Shown one piece after another: positions 40,419 to 49,435 of a DNA stretch of 64,000 nt. A program made the translations under genes and the position numbers. The notes under the pieces are model-generated. The model did no database searches, was not told where the DNA came from, and saw only the letters and a program-made list of their open reading frames with translations. The stretch's first letter is position 1. Every line of letters starts with the position of its first letter. The DNA comes from Streptomyces hokutonensis (GTDB lineage: Bacteria > Actinomycetota > Actinomycetes > Streptomycetales > Streptomycetaceae), in NCBI RefSeq assembly GCF_000376565.1, contig NZ_BARG01000031.1, positions 294,195-358,194 on the forward strand, given 5' to 3'.

Positions 40419-43382
40419 TCAGCCGGACGCCGTCGCCTCCGGGGTGATCAGACCCTGCCGGTAGGCGATCGCCACCGCCTCCGTACGGCTCGCGGCGCTC
40501 AGCTTCGCGAGGATGTTGGAGACATGGACGCTCGCCGTCTTGCCGGTGATGAACAGCTCCTCGCCGATCTGGCGGTTGCTGCGGCCCAGCGCGAGCAGCC
40601 GCAGCACGTCCTGCTCGCGGGCCGTCAGCGGAGAGGGGCGCTCCCCGCCGTCCGCCACCGGGTCGCCGAGGCGGCCACGGCGGACGAGGGTGTCCAGCCG
40701 GGCGAGCAGGGGCGCGGCACCGAGCCGGGCGGCCGTCTCCCGGGCCGCACGGGCCTGGGTGGCGGCCTCCTCGCGCCGGTCGGCGGCCAACAGGGCTTCG
40801 GCGAACCGGAATTGGCAGCGCGCCCGTTCGTAGACATCGCCGTAGTCGAACGCGGTCACCGCCTTCTCCCAGGCCGCAGCGTCCGGTCCCGCGATCGCCC
40901 GCGTCCACTCCGCCTCGGCGCGCGCCAGCCAGGCCATTCCCTCCGGCCCCTGCGGCCGGTGGCCGTCGCCCTCCTGTGCCACGGCCCGCGCCAGCTCGAC
41001 GAGTTCCGTCGCGGTCTCGGTCCAGCGGCGCACCCCCGCCTCGTCACCCGTCAGCCGCAGCGCGGCGGCCCGGTCGGCGACCGGGGCGAGGGCGAGGGCG
41101 GCGAGCCGGACCGTGAGATCGGGACGCCGGCCGGAATCGTCGGTGAGCGCCGCGACCGTAGAGCGCATCGCCTCCACGGCCGCCTCGGGTTCGTCCCGCG
41201 AGCCGCCCGCGTCGGTCAGTACGATGCCCGCCACCATGGCCGCCATCCAGTCGAACGGCCCCTCCAGCAGGGCGCGCGCCCGGTCGGCGGCCTTCAAGTC
41301 GCCGCGCGCCAGCGCCACATACAGTGCCGGTCCCATGGTGAAGCCGCCCATTCGCGGCAACACCTTCGCATCGTTCGTGGCGGCCTTCTCGCACTCGTCC
41401 CAGCGGCCGAGTGTGTACAGCACCAGGAGTTGGAGGTAGCGCATCTCCAGCGGGTACGGTGAGGACAGCAGCCCGGCGCGACGGGCCCGGTCCAGTCCCT
41501 CGGTGAGCCAGGGCAGGGACTCCTCCAGGTGCCCTGACTCGAAGTTGCCGATGGCCAGATGGAACAGGGCGCGCATCTCCACGGGCGCGTGCCCGGCCTG
41601 CCGGGCCAGCTCGCGGGCCTGGGCGAGCCGCTCGCGGCCCTCCTTCGTGCGCCGGCCGCCTTTTTCGAGCGTGGCCAGCGAGATCAGTAGATCGGCCCGG
41701 GCGTCGACCAGTTGGAGTTCCTCGGCGGTGCGCAGGGCCTGCCGGGCGACGCGCAGCGCGATCTCGTCCTCACCGACCTGCCGTGCCGTCAGCACATGGG
41801 TGGCCGCCGCCCACACCCAGGTCGGCGAGGGCGGTTCGGCGGGGATCATCGCGAGGGCCTCGCTGCTGTAGGCGAACGCGGCGGTGAGGCTGTCGACGTC
41901 CATGAGGTTGCCGGCCAGCGTGTAGCGGACCCGGGCGGCCAGCTCGGCGTCCGTGTCCTGGCCGATCCCGGCGAGTGCGGACCGGGTGAGGGAGACCGCG
42001 CGGTGCGTGTCCCCGGCGTGCGCCGCCGCGGCCGAGGCGCGCAGGGTGAGGGTCACGCTGTCGATGCCCTCGCCGGCGGGCCGGGCCGCCGGGTCGACCG
42101 ACCGCCACAGGTCGAGGGCGGTCTCGAGATGCCGTAGCTCCTCGGCGGGCGCGCCCACGCGCTGGGCGTGGTCGGCGGCCTCCAGGGAGGCGGCCAGGGC
42201 CTCGGCCAGGTCGTGGCTCTCGCGGTAGTGGTGGGCGCGCTCGGCCGCGCTCTCGGCGGGGTGGCCGCGCCCGGCGAGGAGACGGGCGAACGAGCCGTGC
42301 AGCCGGGAGCGCTCGCCGGGCAGCAGATCCGCGTACACCGCCTCGCGGGCGAGGGCGTGCCGGAAGGAGTACGTGTCGCCGTGCCCGGGGACCAGGAGCT
42401 GCCGCTCGACGGCCTCCCGCAGCGCCGACTCCAGCTCGTCCTCCGGGAATTGGACCGCGTCCCGCAGCAGGTCGTACTCGACGCGGCGCCCGGCGACGGC
42501 GGCGGTGCGCAGCACCTGCTGGGCGGTGTCGGAGAGTTGCTCGAAGCGGATCAGCAGGACGTCGGCCAGACCGCTCGGCACACCGCCCGCCTCCATGTCG
42601 GTGGCCGCGAGCAACTCCTCGGCGTAGAAGGCGTTTCCCTCGGCGCGCTCGACGATCCGGCGGACCGTGCCGTCCGGCACCGGGCCCGTGCGCAGCGCGC
42701 GCACCAGCCGGGCGACCTCCGCGTCCCCCATGGGCCGCAGCTCCAGGCGCTCCACGGCGGGCAGCCGCACCAACTCGGCGAGCAGGGGCCGTAGGGGATG
42801 GCGGCGGTGGAGGTCGTCCGCGCGGTACGACGCGAAGACCGCGAGGCGGTGGGTGGGCGCGCCGCCCGCCGGGCGCTGGAGGATGCCCCGGCTGAGGAGG
42901 AAGCGGAGCAGGTCGCGGGAGGACTGGTCGGCCCAGTGCAGGTCCTCCAGGACCAGCAGCAGGGGAGCGATGTCGGAGAGGTCGGCGAGCAGTCCGGCGA
43001 TGCCCTCGAAGAGGCGCAGTCTGCCGCCCGCGTCCCGGGCCGCGTCCGTGCCCGCGCCGAGCAGCCGGTCGACCGCCGGATGCGCGGCCAGGGCGGCGGC
43101 GAAACGGTCGTCGCCGGCGAGCGCTCCGAGGATCTCGGTGAACGGCAGATAGGGCAGACCCACGTCACCGAGGTCGACGCAGTGCCCGGTGAGGACCGTC
43201 ATCCCGGCGTCGGCGGCCCGACCGGCGAGCTCGTCCAGGACCCGGGTCTTGCCGACGCCCGCGTCCCCGGCGATCAGTACCGCTCCCGCCGTGCCCGCGC
43301 GGGCACGCTCCAGTACACCGGCGAGGCGGGCGACCTCCTCGTCCCGGCCGATGAGCGGCGCTGCTGCTACGGATTGCGACAC
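40419..43382 (-). CDS. Large ATP-binding LuxR-family (LAL) regulator
   Basis: A 987-aa MalT/LAL-type activator. The Walker A site is GDAGVGKT (39-46) in the AAA/STAND domain and the Walker B-like region is LLLVLEDLHWADQSS. A long array of helical, TPR-like repeats fills the middle. The C-terminal LuxR helix-turn-helix reads LTAREQDVLRLLALGRSNRQ, IGEELFITGKTASVHV, SNILAKL. The start is GTG 43382 with AGGA 7 nt upstream. It converges on the SGNH gene with 3 bp between stops. LAL proteins often control secondary metabolism or sugar use; no target is evident. Confidence 0.9.
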   Translation of the reverse strand: MSQSVAAAPLIGRDEEVARLAGVLERARAGTAGAVLIAGDAGVGKTRVLDELAGRAADAGMTVLTGHCVDLGDVGLPYLPFTEILGALAGDDRFAAALAAHPAVDRLLGAGTDAARDAGGRLRLFEGIAGLLADLSDIAPLLLVLEDLHWADQSSRDLLRFLLSRGILQRPAGGAPTHRLAVFASYRADDLHRRHPLRPLLAELVRLPAVERLELRPMGDAEVARLVRALRTGPVPDGTVRRIVERAEGNAFYAEELLAATDMEAGGVPSGLADVLLIRFEQLSDTAQQVLRTAAVAGRRVEYDLLRDAVQFPEDELESALREAVERQLLVPGHGDTYSFRHALAREAVYADLLPGERSRLHGSFARLLAGRGHPAESAAERAHHYRESHDLAEALAASLEAADHAQRVGAPAEELRHLETALDLWRSVDPAARPAGEGIDSVTLTLRASAAAAHAGDTHRAVSLTRSALAGIGQDTDAELAARVRYTLAGNLMDVDSLTAAFAYSSEALAMIPAEPPSPTWVWAAATHVLTARQVGEDEIALRVARQALRTAEELQLVDARADLLISLATLEKGGRRTKEGRERLAQARELARQAGHAPVEMRALFHLAIGNFESGHLEESLPWLTEGLDRARRAGLLSSPYPLEMRYLQLLVLYTLGRWDECEKAATNDAKVLPRMGGFTMGPALYVALARGDLKAADRARALLEGPFDWMAAMVAGIVLTDAGGSRDEPEAAVEAMRSTVAALTDDSGRRPDLTVRLAALALAPVADRAAALRLTGDEAGVRRWTETATELVELARAVAQEGDGHRPQGPEGMAWLARAEAEWTRAIAGPDAAAWEKAVTAFDYGDVYERARCQFRFAEALLAADRREEAATQARAARETAARLGAAPLLARLDTLVRRGRLGDPVADGGERPSPLTAREQDVLRLLALGRSNRQIGEELFITGKTASVHVSNILAKLSAASRTEAVAIAYRQGLITPEATASG

Positions 43383-43423
43383 GCCCCCATCCTGGCACGC
43401 GCCACTGACAACGCACCTGGCCA

Positions 43424-43449
43424 CCGGGCGGAAGGCAGCTCCCGCCCGG
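43424..43449 (-). terminator. Terminator of the redox-signalling operon
   Basis: CCGGGCGG (43424-43431) pairs with CCGCCCGG (43442-43449) across a 10-nt loop, 9 bp past the UBP gene stop. Confidence 0.6.
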
Positions 43450-43458
43450 CGGTCTTGG

Positions 43459-43809
43459 TCAGCGCAGTGTCTCGGCCCAGTTCGCCGGGACGCGTCCCGC
43501 CGGTCCCGGCACCGGCTGGTCCTTCGGGTGGCTCACCGGGGCGGCGAGCTCGGGGCCGGAGTCGTACAGCTCGGAGGTGCTGAAGTTCCAGAACCAGTCC
43601 TCGCCCGGCTCGTAGCTCTGGATGAACGGGTGGCCCGTGGACTGGTAGTGGGCCGTGGCGTGCTTGGCGGGGGAGTCGTCGCAACAGCCCACGTGACCGC
43701 ACTGCGCGCACCGCCGGAGGTGGAACCACCAGCCCTGGGCGGCGTCGCACTCCACGCAGCCCGCGCCGCTCGGCGGCACACTGGTGTCGATTCCGGTGAT
43801 GTCGTTCAT
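43459..43809 (-). CDS. UBP-type zinc-finger protein
   Basis: A 116-aa protein that is almost entirely one UBP (ZnF-UBP) domain: GCVECDAAQGWWFHLRRCAQ, CGHVGCCDDSPAKHATAHYQ, STGHPFIQSYEPGEDWFW. The Cys/His ligands are in place. In eukaryotes this domain binds the free C-terminus of ubiquitin; in actinomycetes the partner is unknown. ATG 43809 overlaps the kinase stop (ATGA). It is the last gene of a three-gene coupled operon with a cNMP-domain kinase and a receiver-flavoprotein, so a role in redox signalling is likely by association. Confidence 0.9.
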   Translation of the reverse strand: MNDITGIDTSVPPSGAGCVECDAAQGWWFHLRRCAQCGHVGCCDDSPAKHATAHYQSTGHPFIQSYEPGEDWFWNFSTSELYDSGPELAAPVSHPKDQPVPGPAGRVPANWAETLR

Positions 43810-45263
43810 GCGGACTCCTCGGGCGTCTCGTTGTCCGTGGCGGTGAGGGGGAGCAGGACCTGGAAGCGGGTGTCGCCCGGTACCGACTCCACCTGGAGCG
43901 TGCCGTGGTGCTTGTTGACGACGATCCGCCAGGAAATGTCCAGACCGAGGCCCGTGCCCTCGCCCACCGGCTTGGTGGTGAAGAACGGATCGAAGATACG
44001 GCTGCGGATCTCCGCCGGAACACCCGGCCCCGTGTCACGGAACTCCACCATCAGCTGGTCGCGCACCAGCGCCGTCCGCACTGTCAACGTGCCTTCACCG
44101 CCCGTGCTGTTCATGGCGGAGACCGCGTTGTCGATCAGGTTCGTCCACACCTGGTTGAGCTCCGCCGGATAGGCCGGGATCTTCGGGAGCGTACGGTCGT
44201 ACTCCTTGACGACCTTGATGCGGTCGCCGACCTTTCCACCGAGCATCAGCAGGGTGCTGTCGAGGAGTTCGTGCACATCGGCGACCTGGTAGGGGGCGCG
44301 GTCCAGCTGCGAGTACTGCTTGGCGGCGCCCACGAGGTTGGAGATGCGGGTCGTGGAGTCCTCGATCTCCGTCATCAACAGCTCTGTCTCTACCGTGTAG
44401 TTGAGCCAGCCGATCGCGCCCGGCAGGATCTCCTCGTCCACGGCCGCCGCGACCTGGTCGAGCCACTCGACGTCGAGGCCGGCCTGTACGAACGTCGGCG
44501 CGATCTGCCAGGACTCCGTGACACCGTGGTCGTCGAGCCAGTCCGTGAGTTCGTCCTCGCGGTCAGAGGCCTCCAGCGGGCTCAACGTCTGTGCCTTGGC
44601 GACCCGTTCGGCCGTGCGCTCCTGGATGTCGATGAGGTTGGCGAGGTCCTCCCGCGAATAGGGCCCGGAAGAGATGACGCGCAGCTTGTGCCGCATCTTC
44701 GCCACCCGCTCGCGCAGCGTCGAGGTGGCCCGGACGGCGGCGGCGGCGGGGTTGTTGAGCTCGTGCGTGAGCCCGGCCGACAACGAGCCCAGTGCCAGCA
44801 GCCGTTCACGCTGGCTGATCGCCAACTGGCTGCTCTTCTGGCCGAAGAAGAGCCCCTCCAGCAGATGGACGGCCATCGGGAACCACTCGCTCATGATGGC
44901 CGCGAAGGTCTCGGCGGGCAGCACGAAGAACCGCGTCGGCTCCGTCACCCGCATCGAGTTGAGGTAGACCTGCTGCACCCGGTCCCCGATGTAGGCCTGC
45001 ATCGCGCCCGTGTAGACGCCGCGTTGCGAGGTGCGGGCGACCTCCACGTCGTCCTCGCCGACGCGGCGCGAGAGCACCACGGTGCCCTCGATCATGACGT
45101 AGAAGCAGGTGGCGGGGTCGCCCTCGGTGTAGACGGGCCCGGCCTCGAACTGCTCCACCTGGCCGTCGCAGCACAGCCTGCCGAGCTGCTCCGGCGTCAG
45201 CTTCTCGAACAGGAACAGCGTGCCGATCTCCTGCGGGCTGCAGGGCAGCACCTTTCCGCTCAT
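43806..45263 (-). CDS. Histidine kinase with N-terminal cyclic-nucleotide-binding domain
   Basis: A 485-aa soluble kinase without transmembrane helices. Residues 14-140 form a cNMP-binding (CRP-like) barrel (FEAGPVYTEGDPATCFYVMI, RGVYTGAMQAYIG). H167 in LTHELNNPAAAAVRAT is the phosphoacceptor. The ATPase part has NQVWTNLIDNAVSAM, FRDTGPGVP and GTGLGLDISWRIV. It starts inside the stop of the upstream flavoprotein gene (ATGA) and its stop overlaps the UBP gene. The likely partner receiver is the N-terminal domain of the flavoprotein. The ligand may be a cyclic nucleotide or another small molecule. Confidence 0.9.
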   Translation of the reverse strand: MSGKVLPCSPQEIGTLFLFEKLTPEQLGRLCCDGQVEQFEAGPVYTEGDPATCFYVMIEGTVVLSRRVGEDDVEVARTSQRGVYTGAMQAYIGDRVQQVYLNSMRVTEPTRFFVLPAETFAAIMSEWFPMAVHLLEGLFFGQKSSQLAISQRERLLALGSLSAGLTHELNNPAAAAVRATSTLRERVAKMRHKLRVISSGPYSREDLANLIDIQERTAERVAKAQTLSPLEASDREDELTDWLDDHGVTESWQIAPTFVQAGLDVEWLDQVAAAVDEEILPGAIGWLNYTVETELLMTEIEDSTTRISNLVGAAKQYSQLDRAPYQVADVHELLDSTLLMLGGKVGDRIKVVKEYDRTLPKIPAYPAELNQVWTNLIDNAVSAMNSTGGEGTLTVRTALVRDQLMVEFRDTGPGVPAEIRSRIFDPFFTTKPVGEGTGLGLDISWRIVVNKHHGTLQVESVPGDTRFQVLLPLTATDNETPEESA

Positions 45264-46936
45264 GACTGCTCCAGGTAGCGGTGGACGAGCATCACGGCCA
45301 TGGCTCCCTCTCCGACGGCGGACGCGACGCGTTTCGCGGACTCGGCGCGCGCGTCGCCCGCCACGAACACGCCGGGAATGTTGGTCTCCAAGTGGTACGG
45401 CGACCGGTCCAACTCCCAGCCCGCGGGCGGCTTTCCGTCCGCGCTGAGGTCGGGCCCGGCCAGGATGAACCCGCGCTCGTCGCGCAGCACCGCACCGTCG
45501 AGCCAGTCGGTCAGCGGGGCCGCGCCGATGAACACGAACATCCACTGCGCGTCGACGAGTTCGGTCGCCCCGGTGTCGGTGTCGCGCAGGGTGAGCTGCT
45601 CCAGATGGTCGGAACCGTGCGCCGCGTCGACGACGGTGCCGGTGCGCACGGAGATGTTCTCCGCCTCGTTGATCTGCTGGATCAGGTAGTACGACATCGA
45701 CGCGGCCAGCGAGGGCCCACGCACCAGCAGGGTCACCGACTTGGCGCCCCGGGCCAGATACATCGCCGCCTGGCCCGCCGAGTTGGCGCCGCCGACGATG
45801 TACACGTCGTGTCCCTGGCAGGAGGCGGCCTCGGTCAGCGCCGAGCCGTAGTAGACCCCGCAGCCCGTCAGATCGGGCGTGCCGGGTGCCTCCAGCTGCC
45901 GGTACGAGACACCGGTCGCCAGGATCACGGCGTGCGCGGCGACGGCCGAACCGTCCGCGAAGTGCACCACCCGAGCCGACCCGTTGGCCTCCAGCCCCGT
46001 GACCTCGCGCGCCGTGAGGATCTCGGCGCCGAACTTGGTGGCCTGTCGCCTTGCCCGATCAGTGAGTTGGGCCCCGGACACGCCGTCCGGGAAGCCGAGG
46101 TAGTTCTCGATCCGCGAACTCTGCCCGGCCTGCCCGCCGGTCGCCGACCGCTCCACGAGGACGGTCCGCAGCCCCTCCGAGGCCCCGTAGACGGCCGCGC
46201 CCAGCCCGGCCGGACCGCCGCCGATGACGACGAGGTCGTAGAAGTCGGCCGTCGGCGTGGTCGCGAGCCCCACCTCCGCGGCCAGCTCGGGTGCCTCGGG
46301 TTCGACCAGCACCGACCCGTCGGCGGTGACGACGAGCGGCAGCCGCTGCCCGTCCTCCCCGGCGGCCGACAGGAGCCGCAGCCCCTCCGGGCTGTCCGCC
46401 GAGTACCAGCGGTACGGCACCTGGTTGCGGGCCAGGAACTCCCGCACGTCCGAGGAGCGCGCCGACCAGCGGTGTCCGACCACCTTGGTGGCGGGCACGG
46501 GCCGGTAGTCGCTGTTCCGCCACGCCTCCAGGAGGTCGTCCAGGACCGGGTACAGCTTCTCCTCGGGCGGGTCCCAGGGCTTCAGCAGATAGTGGTCGAG
46601 GTCCACGACGTTGATCGCGTCGATCGCCGCGTCCGTGTCCGCGTACGCGGTCAGCAGCACCCGACGGGCGCCCGGATAGATGTCGAGGGCCTGCTCCAGG
46701 AACTCGATGCCGTTCATCTGCGGCATGCGGTAGTCGGCAAGCATCACCGCGACGAGATCCCCGCGCAGCTTCAGCTCGCGCAGCGCGTCGAGCGCGGACT
46801 CGCCCGACTCCGCACGCACGATCCGGTACGACTCGCCGTAGCGCCGCCGCAGGTCACGGGCGACCGCACGGGAAACTCCCGGATCGTCGTCCACGGTCAT
46901 GATGACGGTCCGCGCGGATTCGGCGGCCTGTGCCAT
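45260..46936 (-). CDS. Response-regulator receiver fused to thioredoxin-reductase-like flavoprotein
   Basis: A 558-aa fusion. The receiver domain (10-130) has D16-D18, the phosphoacceptor D68 (LADYRMP) and K119 (LLKPW). A short thioredoxin-fold-like linker (about 145-225) leads to an FAD/NAD(P) domain: DLVVIGGGPAGLGAAVYGAS, ENYLGFPDGVSG, and VGGANSAGQAAMYLA; the end has GVFVAGDAR. The reductase CxxC is missing: the site reads GSAL at 364-367, with lone C373 nearby. The flavoprotein may therefore be a sensor or non-thiol oxidoreductase. GGGAG precedes ATG 46936. It is the first gene of the coupled operon. Confidence 0.92.
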   Translation of the reverse strand: MAQAAESARTVIMTVDDDPGVSRAVARDLRRRYGESYRIVRAESGESALDALRELKLRGDLVAVMLADYRMPQMNGIEFLEQALDIYPGARRVLLTAYADTDAAIDAINVVDLDHYLLKPWDPPEEKLYPVLDDLLEAWRNSDYRPVPATKVVGHRWSARSSDVREFLARNQVPYRWYSADSPEGLRLLSAAGEDGQRLPLVVTADGSVLVEPEAPELAAEVGLATTPTADFYDLVVIGGGPAGLGAAVYGASEGLRTVLVERSATGGQAGQSSRIENYLGFPDGVSGAQLTDRARRQATKFGAEILTAREVTGLEANGSARVVHFADGSAVAAHAVILATGVSYRQLEAPGTPDLTGCGVYYGSALTEAASCQGHDVYIVGGANSAGQAAMYLARGAKSVTLLVRGPSLAASMSYYLIQQINEAENISVRTGTVVDAAHGSDHLEQLTLRDTDTGATELVDAQWMFVFIGAAPLTDWLDGAVLRDERGFILAGPDLSADGKPPAGWELDRSPYHLETNIPGVFVAGDARAESAKRVASAVGEGAMAVMLVHRYLEQS

Positions 46937-47056
46937 ACGTCTCCCACCCCGAGTGGTCGGCTTCACGGCACGGCGGCGCCGTTGTCACCGCGCCGGCTCC
47001 CCATCATCGTATGTTCGATCGCCCCGGTGCGCTCCGCTACGCCCGAGACCGGCGGC

Positions 47057-47410
47057 TCAGTGGCTCCGGGAGCGCAACACGCAGAACTCGTTCCCCTCCG
47101 GGTCCGCCAGCACCACCCACGACTGCTCGCCCTGCCCGATGTCCACGGTCCGCGCCCCCAGGGCCAGCAGCCGGATCACCTCGGCCTCCTGGTCGTCGGG
47201 CCTGAAGTCCAGATGCAGCCGGTTCTTGATGGTCTTGCGCTCGGGCACCGGCACGAACAGCAGCCCGGGCAGGCGGTCCGGTTCCGGGCGGATCTCGAAC
47301 TCGTCCGGGGCCTCGCCCACCACCACCCAGCCGAGCGCCTCGGCCCACCAGCGTCCCAGCGCGACGGGCTCGGCCGCGTCCACGACCACTTGCTCCCACT
47401 CCAAGGTCAT
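47057..47410 (-). CDS. VOC-family (glyoxalase-like) protein
   Basis: A 117-aa single-module VOC protein: EWEQVVVDAAEPVALGRWWA, EALGW, NRLHLDFRPDD and a C-terminal VVLADPEGNEFCVL. It matches the actinobacterial glyoxalase/bleomycin-resistance-like group in which two modules form a metal site as a dimer. The substrate is unknown. ATG 47410 has no clear ribosome-binding site and may be leaderless. It is divergent from the USP gene 61 bp away. Confidence 0.85.
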   Translation of the reverse strand: MTLEWEQVVVDAAEPVALGRWWAEALGWVVVGEAPDEFEIRPEPDRLPGLLFVPVPERKTIKNRLHLDFRPDDQEAEVIRLLALGARTVDIGQGEQSWVVLADPEGNEFCVLRSRSH

Positions 47411-47471
47411 GCGCGCAGGGTAGTGAAGACTGGGCCCGACACAGGTGACCGCACCACAGAGAGGCCACGGA

Positions 47472-48344
47472 ATGACACGTCCGATCACGGCAGGGGTCGA
47501 CGGATCGGCGGAGAGTCTCGCCGCGCTCGCCTGGGCGGGCCGGGAGGCCGTACGGCGGGGGCTGGCGCTGCGCGTGACACATGTGTGGCGGTACGAGGAG
47601 CACCACGCCCTCGACACGGGGGACCGGGAGACCCAGGACCGCTGGGTGCGGGACGCGGCCGCCGAGGCGGCCCGGACACTCGCCGAACGCCACCCCGGCC
47701 TGGACGTGACCACCGGCGTCCTGGAGGGCGACCCCGTCGACACCCTGACCGCCGCCGCTGCCGAGTCCGAACTACTGGTGCTCGGCTCGCGCGGGCACGG
47801 GCCCGTCGTCGGCTTCCTGCTCGGGTCGGTCGGACAGCAGGTGATCGCCGACGCCGTACGGCCCGTCGTGCTCGTGCGCGCCGGGGACGAGGCGTCCGGG
47901 GAGGCCGGCGGGCGCGAGATCGTCGTGGGCCAGCAGGGAGACCCCGAGGACAGCGCCGCCGCGCTCGGCTTCGCCTTCGCGACGGCGGCGGCACGCGGCG
48001 CCACCGTACGGGCCGTGCGGGCGTGGACCCTCCCGCCCGTGTTCGCCTACAGCCCGGGCTCCATGAAGCTCCTCGACGAGGCCGGCGGGCTGGAGCCGTA
48101 CGAGAAGAAGGCCCTCGCCGAGGCGCTGGAGCCATGGCGGGAGCGCTTCCCCGACGTGCCCGTCGTCGAGCACATCGAGATGGGCAGCGCGGGGCAGGTG
48201 CTGCTGTCGGTGGCCGGGCCGGCGCAGCTGATGGTCGTCGGGCGGCGCGCCCACCGGACGGCGGTGGGCGCGCGGATCGGCTCGGTCGCGCACGGGGTGC
48301 TGCACCACGCGGAGTGCCCGGTGGCCGTGGTGCCCACTCCTTGA
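47472..48344 (+). CDS. Universal stress protein with two USP domains
   Basis: A 290-aa tandem USP. Each half begins with the strand typical for the family (ITAGVDGSAESLAALAWA; EIVVGQQGDPEDSAAALGFA) and ends with the ATP-binding loop: LVLGSRGHGPVVGFLLGSVG, then MVVGRRAHRTAVGARIGSVA. The first loop fits G-2x-G-9x-G-S; the second reads R-A-H and is slightly altered. Such proteins accumulate in stress or dormancy. AGAGAGG precedes ATG 47472. Its stop is 2 bp from the stop of the convergent dehydrogenase gene. Confidence 0.9.
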   Translation: MTRPITAGVDGSAESLAALAWAGREAVRRGLALRVTHVWRYEEHHALDTGDRETQDRWVRDAAAEAARTLAERHPGLDVTTGVLEGDPVDTLTAAAAESELLVLGSRGHGPVVGFLLGSVGQQVIADAVRPVVLVRAGDEASGEAGGREIVVGQQGDPEDSAAALGFAFATAAARGATVRAVRAWTLPPVFAYSPGSMKLLDEAGGLEPYEKKALAEALEPWRERFPDVPVVEHIEMGSAGQVLLSVAGPAQLMVVGRRAHRTAVGARIGSVAHGVLHHAECPVAVVPTP

Positions 48345-48346
48345 CC

Positions 48347-49363
48347 TCAGATGTCCTCGATGCGTACCGGTACGCCCTTCTCCACCGACCTGATGGCCGC
48401 CAGCGCGATCGTCAGCGCGGCGCGGGCGTCGGCGCCGGTGGCCGACGGGGTACGCCCTGTGCGGACACTGTCGGCGAAGTCGGCCAGCTCGGCGGCGTAG
48501 GCCTCGTGGAACAGATCCTGGTCGTAGGCGATCGTCTCGGCCGCGATGCCGTCGGCGCCGTAGGACGTCAGATGGGTGCGCCGGATGTCGCCCATCGTCA
48601 GCATGCCCGCCGAGCCGAAGACCTCGCCGCGCACGTCATAGCCGTACACCGCCTGGAAGTTGGCCTCCGCGGTGGCGAGGGCGCCGTTGTCGAAGCGGAT
48701 CGTGACCACGGCCGTGTCGAGCAGGCCGCGGTCCTTGAAGTCGGGGCGGACCAGGGCGTCGGCCATGGCGAAGACCTCGACCGGTTCGGAGCCCGGGTTG
48801 AGGTAGCGCAGGGTGTCGAAGTCGTGGATGAGGGTTTCGAGGAAGATCGTCCACGGCGGGATGGGGGAGGGGTCGGCCAGCTTGGGGTCGCGGGTGAGCG
48901 AGCGCAGGAGCTGCGGGGTGCCGATGGCGCCCGCGGCCACCTTGTCGTGCGCGGCCCGGAACCCGGCGTCGTAGCGGCGGTTGAAGCCGACCTGGAGTGG
49001 TACGCCCGCCTCTGCGGCCGCAGCGATGGCGCGGTCGGCGTCGGCGAGGGTGGTCGCCATCGGCTTCTCGCAGTAGACCGCCTTGCCCGCGCGTGCCGCC
49101 GCCTCGACCAGGTCGGCGTGGGTGCGGGCCGGTGTCGCGATCACCACCGCGTCGACCGCCGGGTCCGCGAACAGGTCGCCGATCCCGGTGTACGCGGTGG
49201 GGCAGTCGAGCCGGTCGGCCAGGCGCCGTGCGCCGCCCGGAGCCGGGTCGGCGACGGCGGCGAGGCGGACGCCGGGCAGCCGGCGGGCGAGGGTCTCGGC
49301 ATGGAAGGAGCCCATGCGGCCCGCGCCCACGAGGCCGACGGAGAGGGGGAGTTGGGTGGTCAT
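48347..49363 (-). CDS. Gfo/Idh/MocA oxidoreductase (inositol 2-dehydrogenase-like)
   Basis: A 338-aa NAD-dependent enzyme. VGLVGAGRMGSFHAETLARR is the Rossmann start, VIATPARTHADLVEAAARAG and YCEKPMATT give the family Lys, and the D-x-x-x-H-like segment is LIHDFDTLRYL. This is closest in pattern to inositol 2-dehydrogenases (IolG), but other sugar substrates are possible. It follows the TIM-barrel isomerase gene by 72 bp on the same strand, and both lie downstream of LacI-type palindromes. The pair probably catabolises a polyol or sugar. Confidence 0.85.
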   Translation of the reverse strand: MTTQLPLSVGLVGAGRMGSFHAETLARRLPGVRLAAVADPAPGGARRLADRLDCPTAYTGIGDLFADPAVDAVVIATPARTHADLVEAAARAGKAVYCEKPMATTLADADRAIAAAAEAGVPLQVGFNRRYDAGFRAAHDKVAAGAIGTPQLLRSLTRDPKLADPSPIPPWTIFLETLIHDFDTLRYLNPGSEPVEVFAMADALVRPDFKDRGLLDTAVVTIRFDNGALATAEANFQAVYGYDVRGEVFGSAGMLTMGDIRRTHLTSYGADGIAAETIAYDQDLFHEAYAAELADFADSVRTGRTPSATGADARAALTIALAAIRSVEKGVPVRIEDI

Positions 49364-49435
49364 GCGGGTCCTCCGTGAGGCCGTGGGAAGCGGTGGCGGG
49401 GCAGATCGTGAACGCGGTGCGGGGGCGGTGCCGGC

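Noticed and set aside
45260..46936. Calling the fusion a thioredoxin reductase
   Set aside because: The CxxC active site is replaced by G-S-A-L.
45281..49378. A plus-strand open frame of over 1,300 codons
   Set aside because: It runs antisense to four well-supported genes, has extreme Arg/Gly/Val composition and no recognisable motif; it is a high-GC shadow frame.
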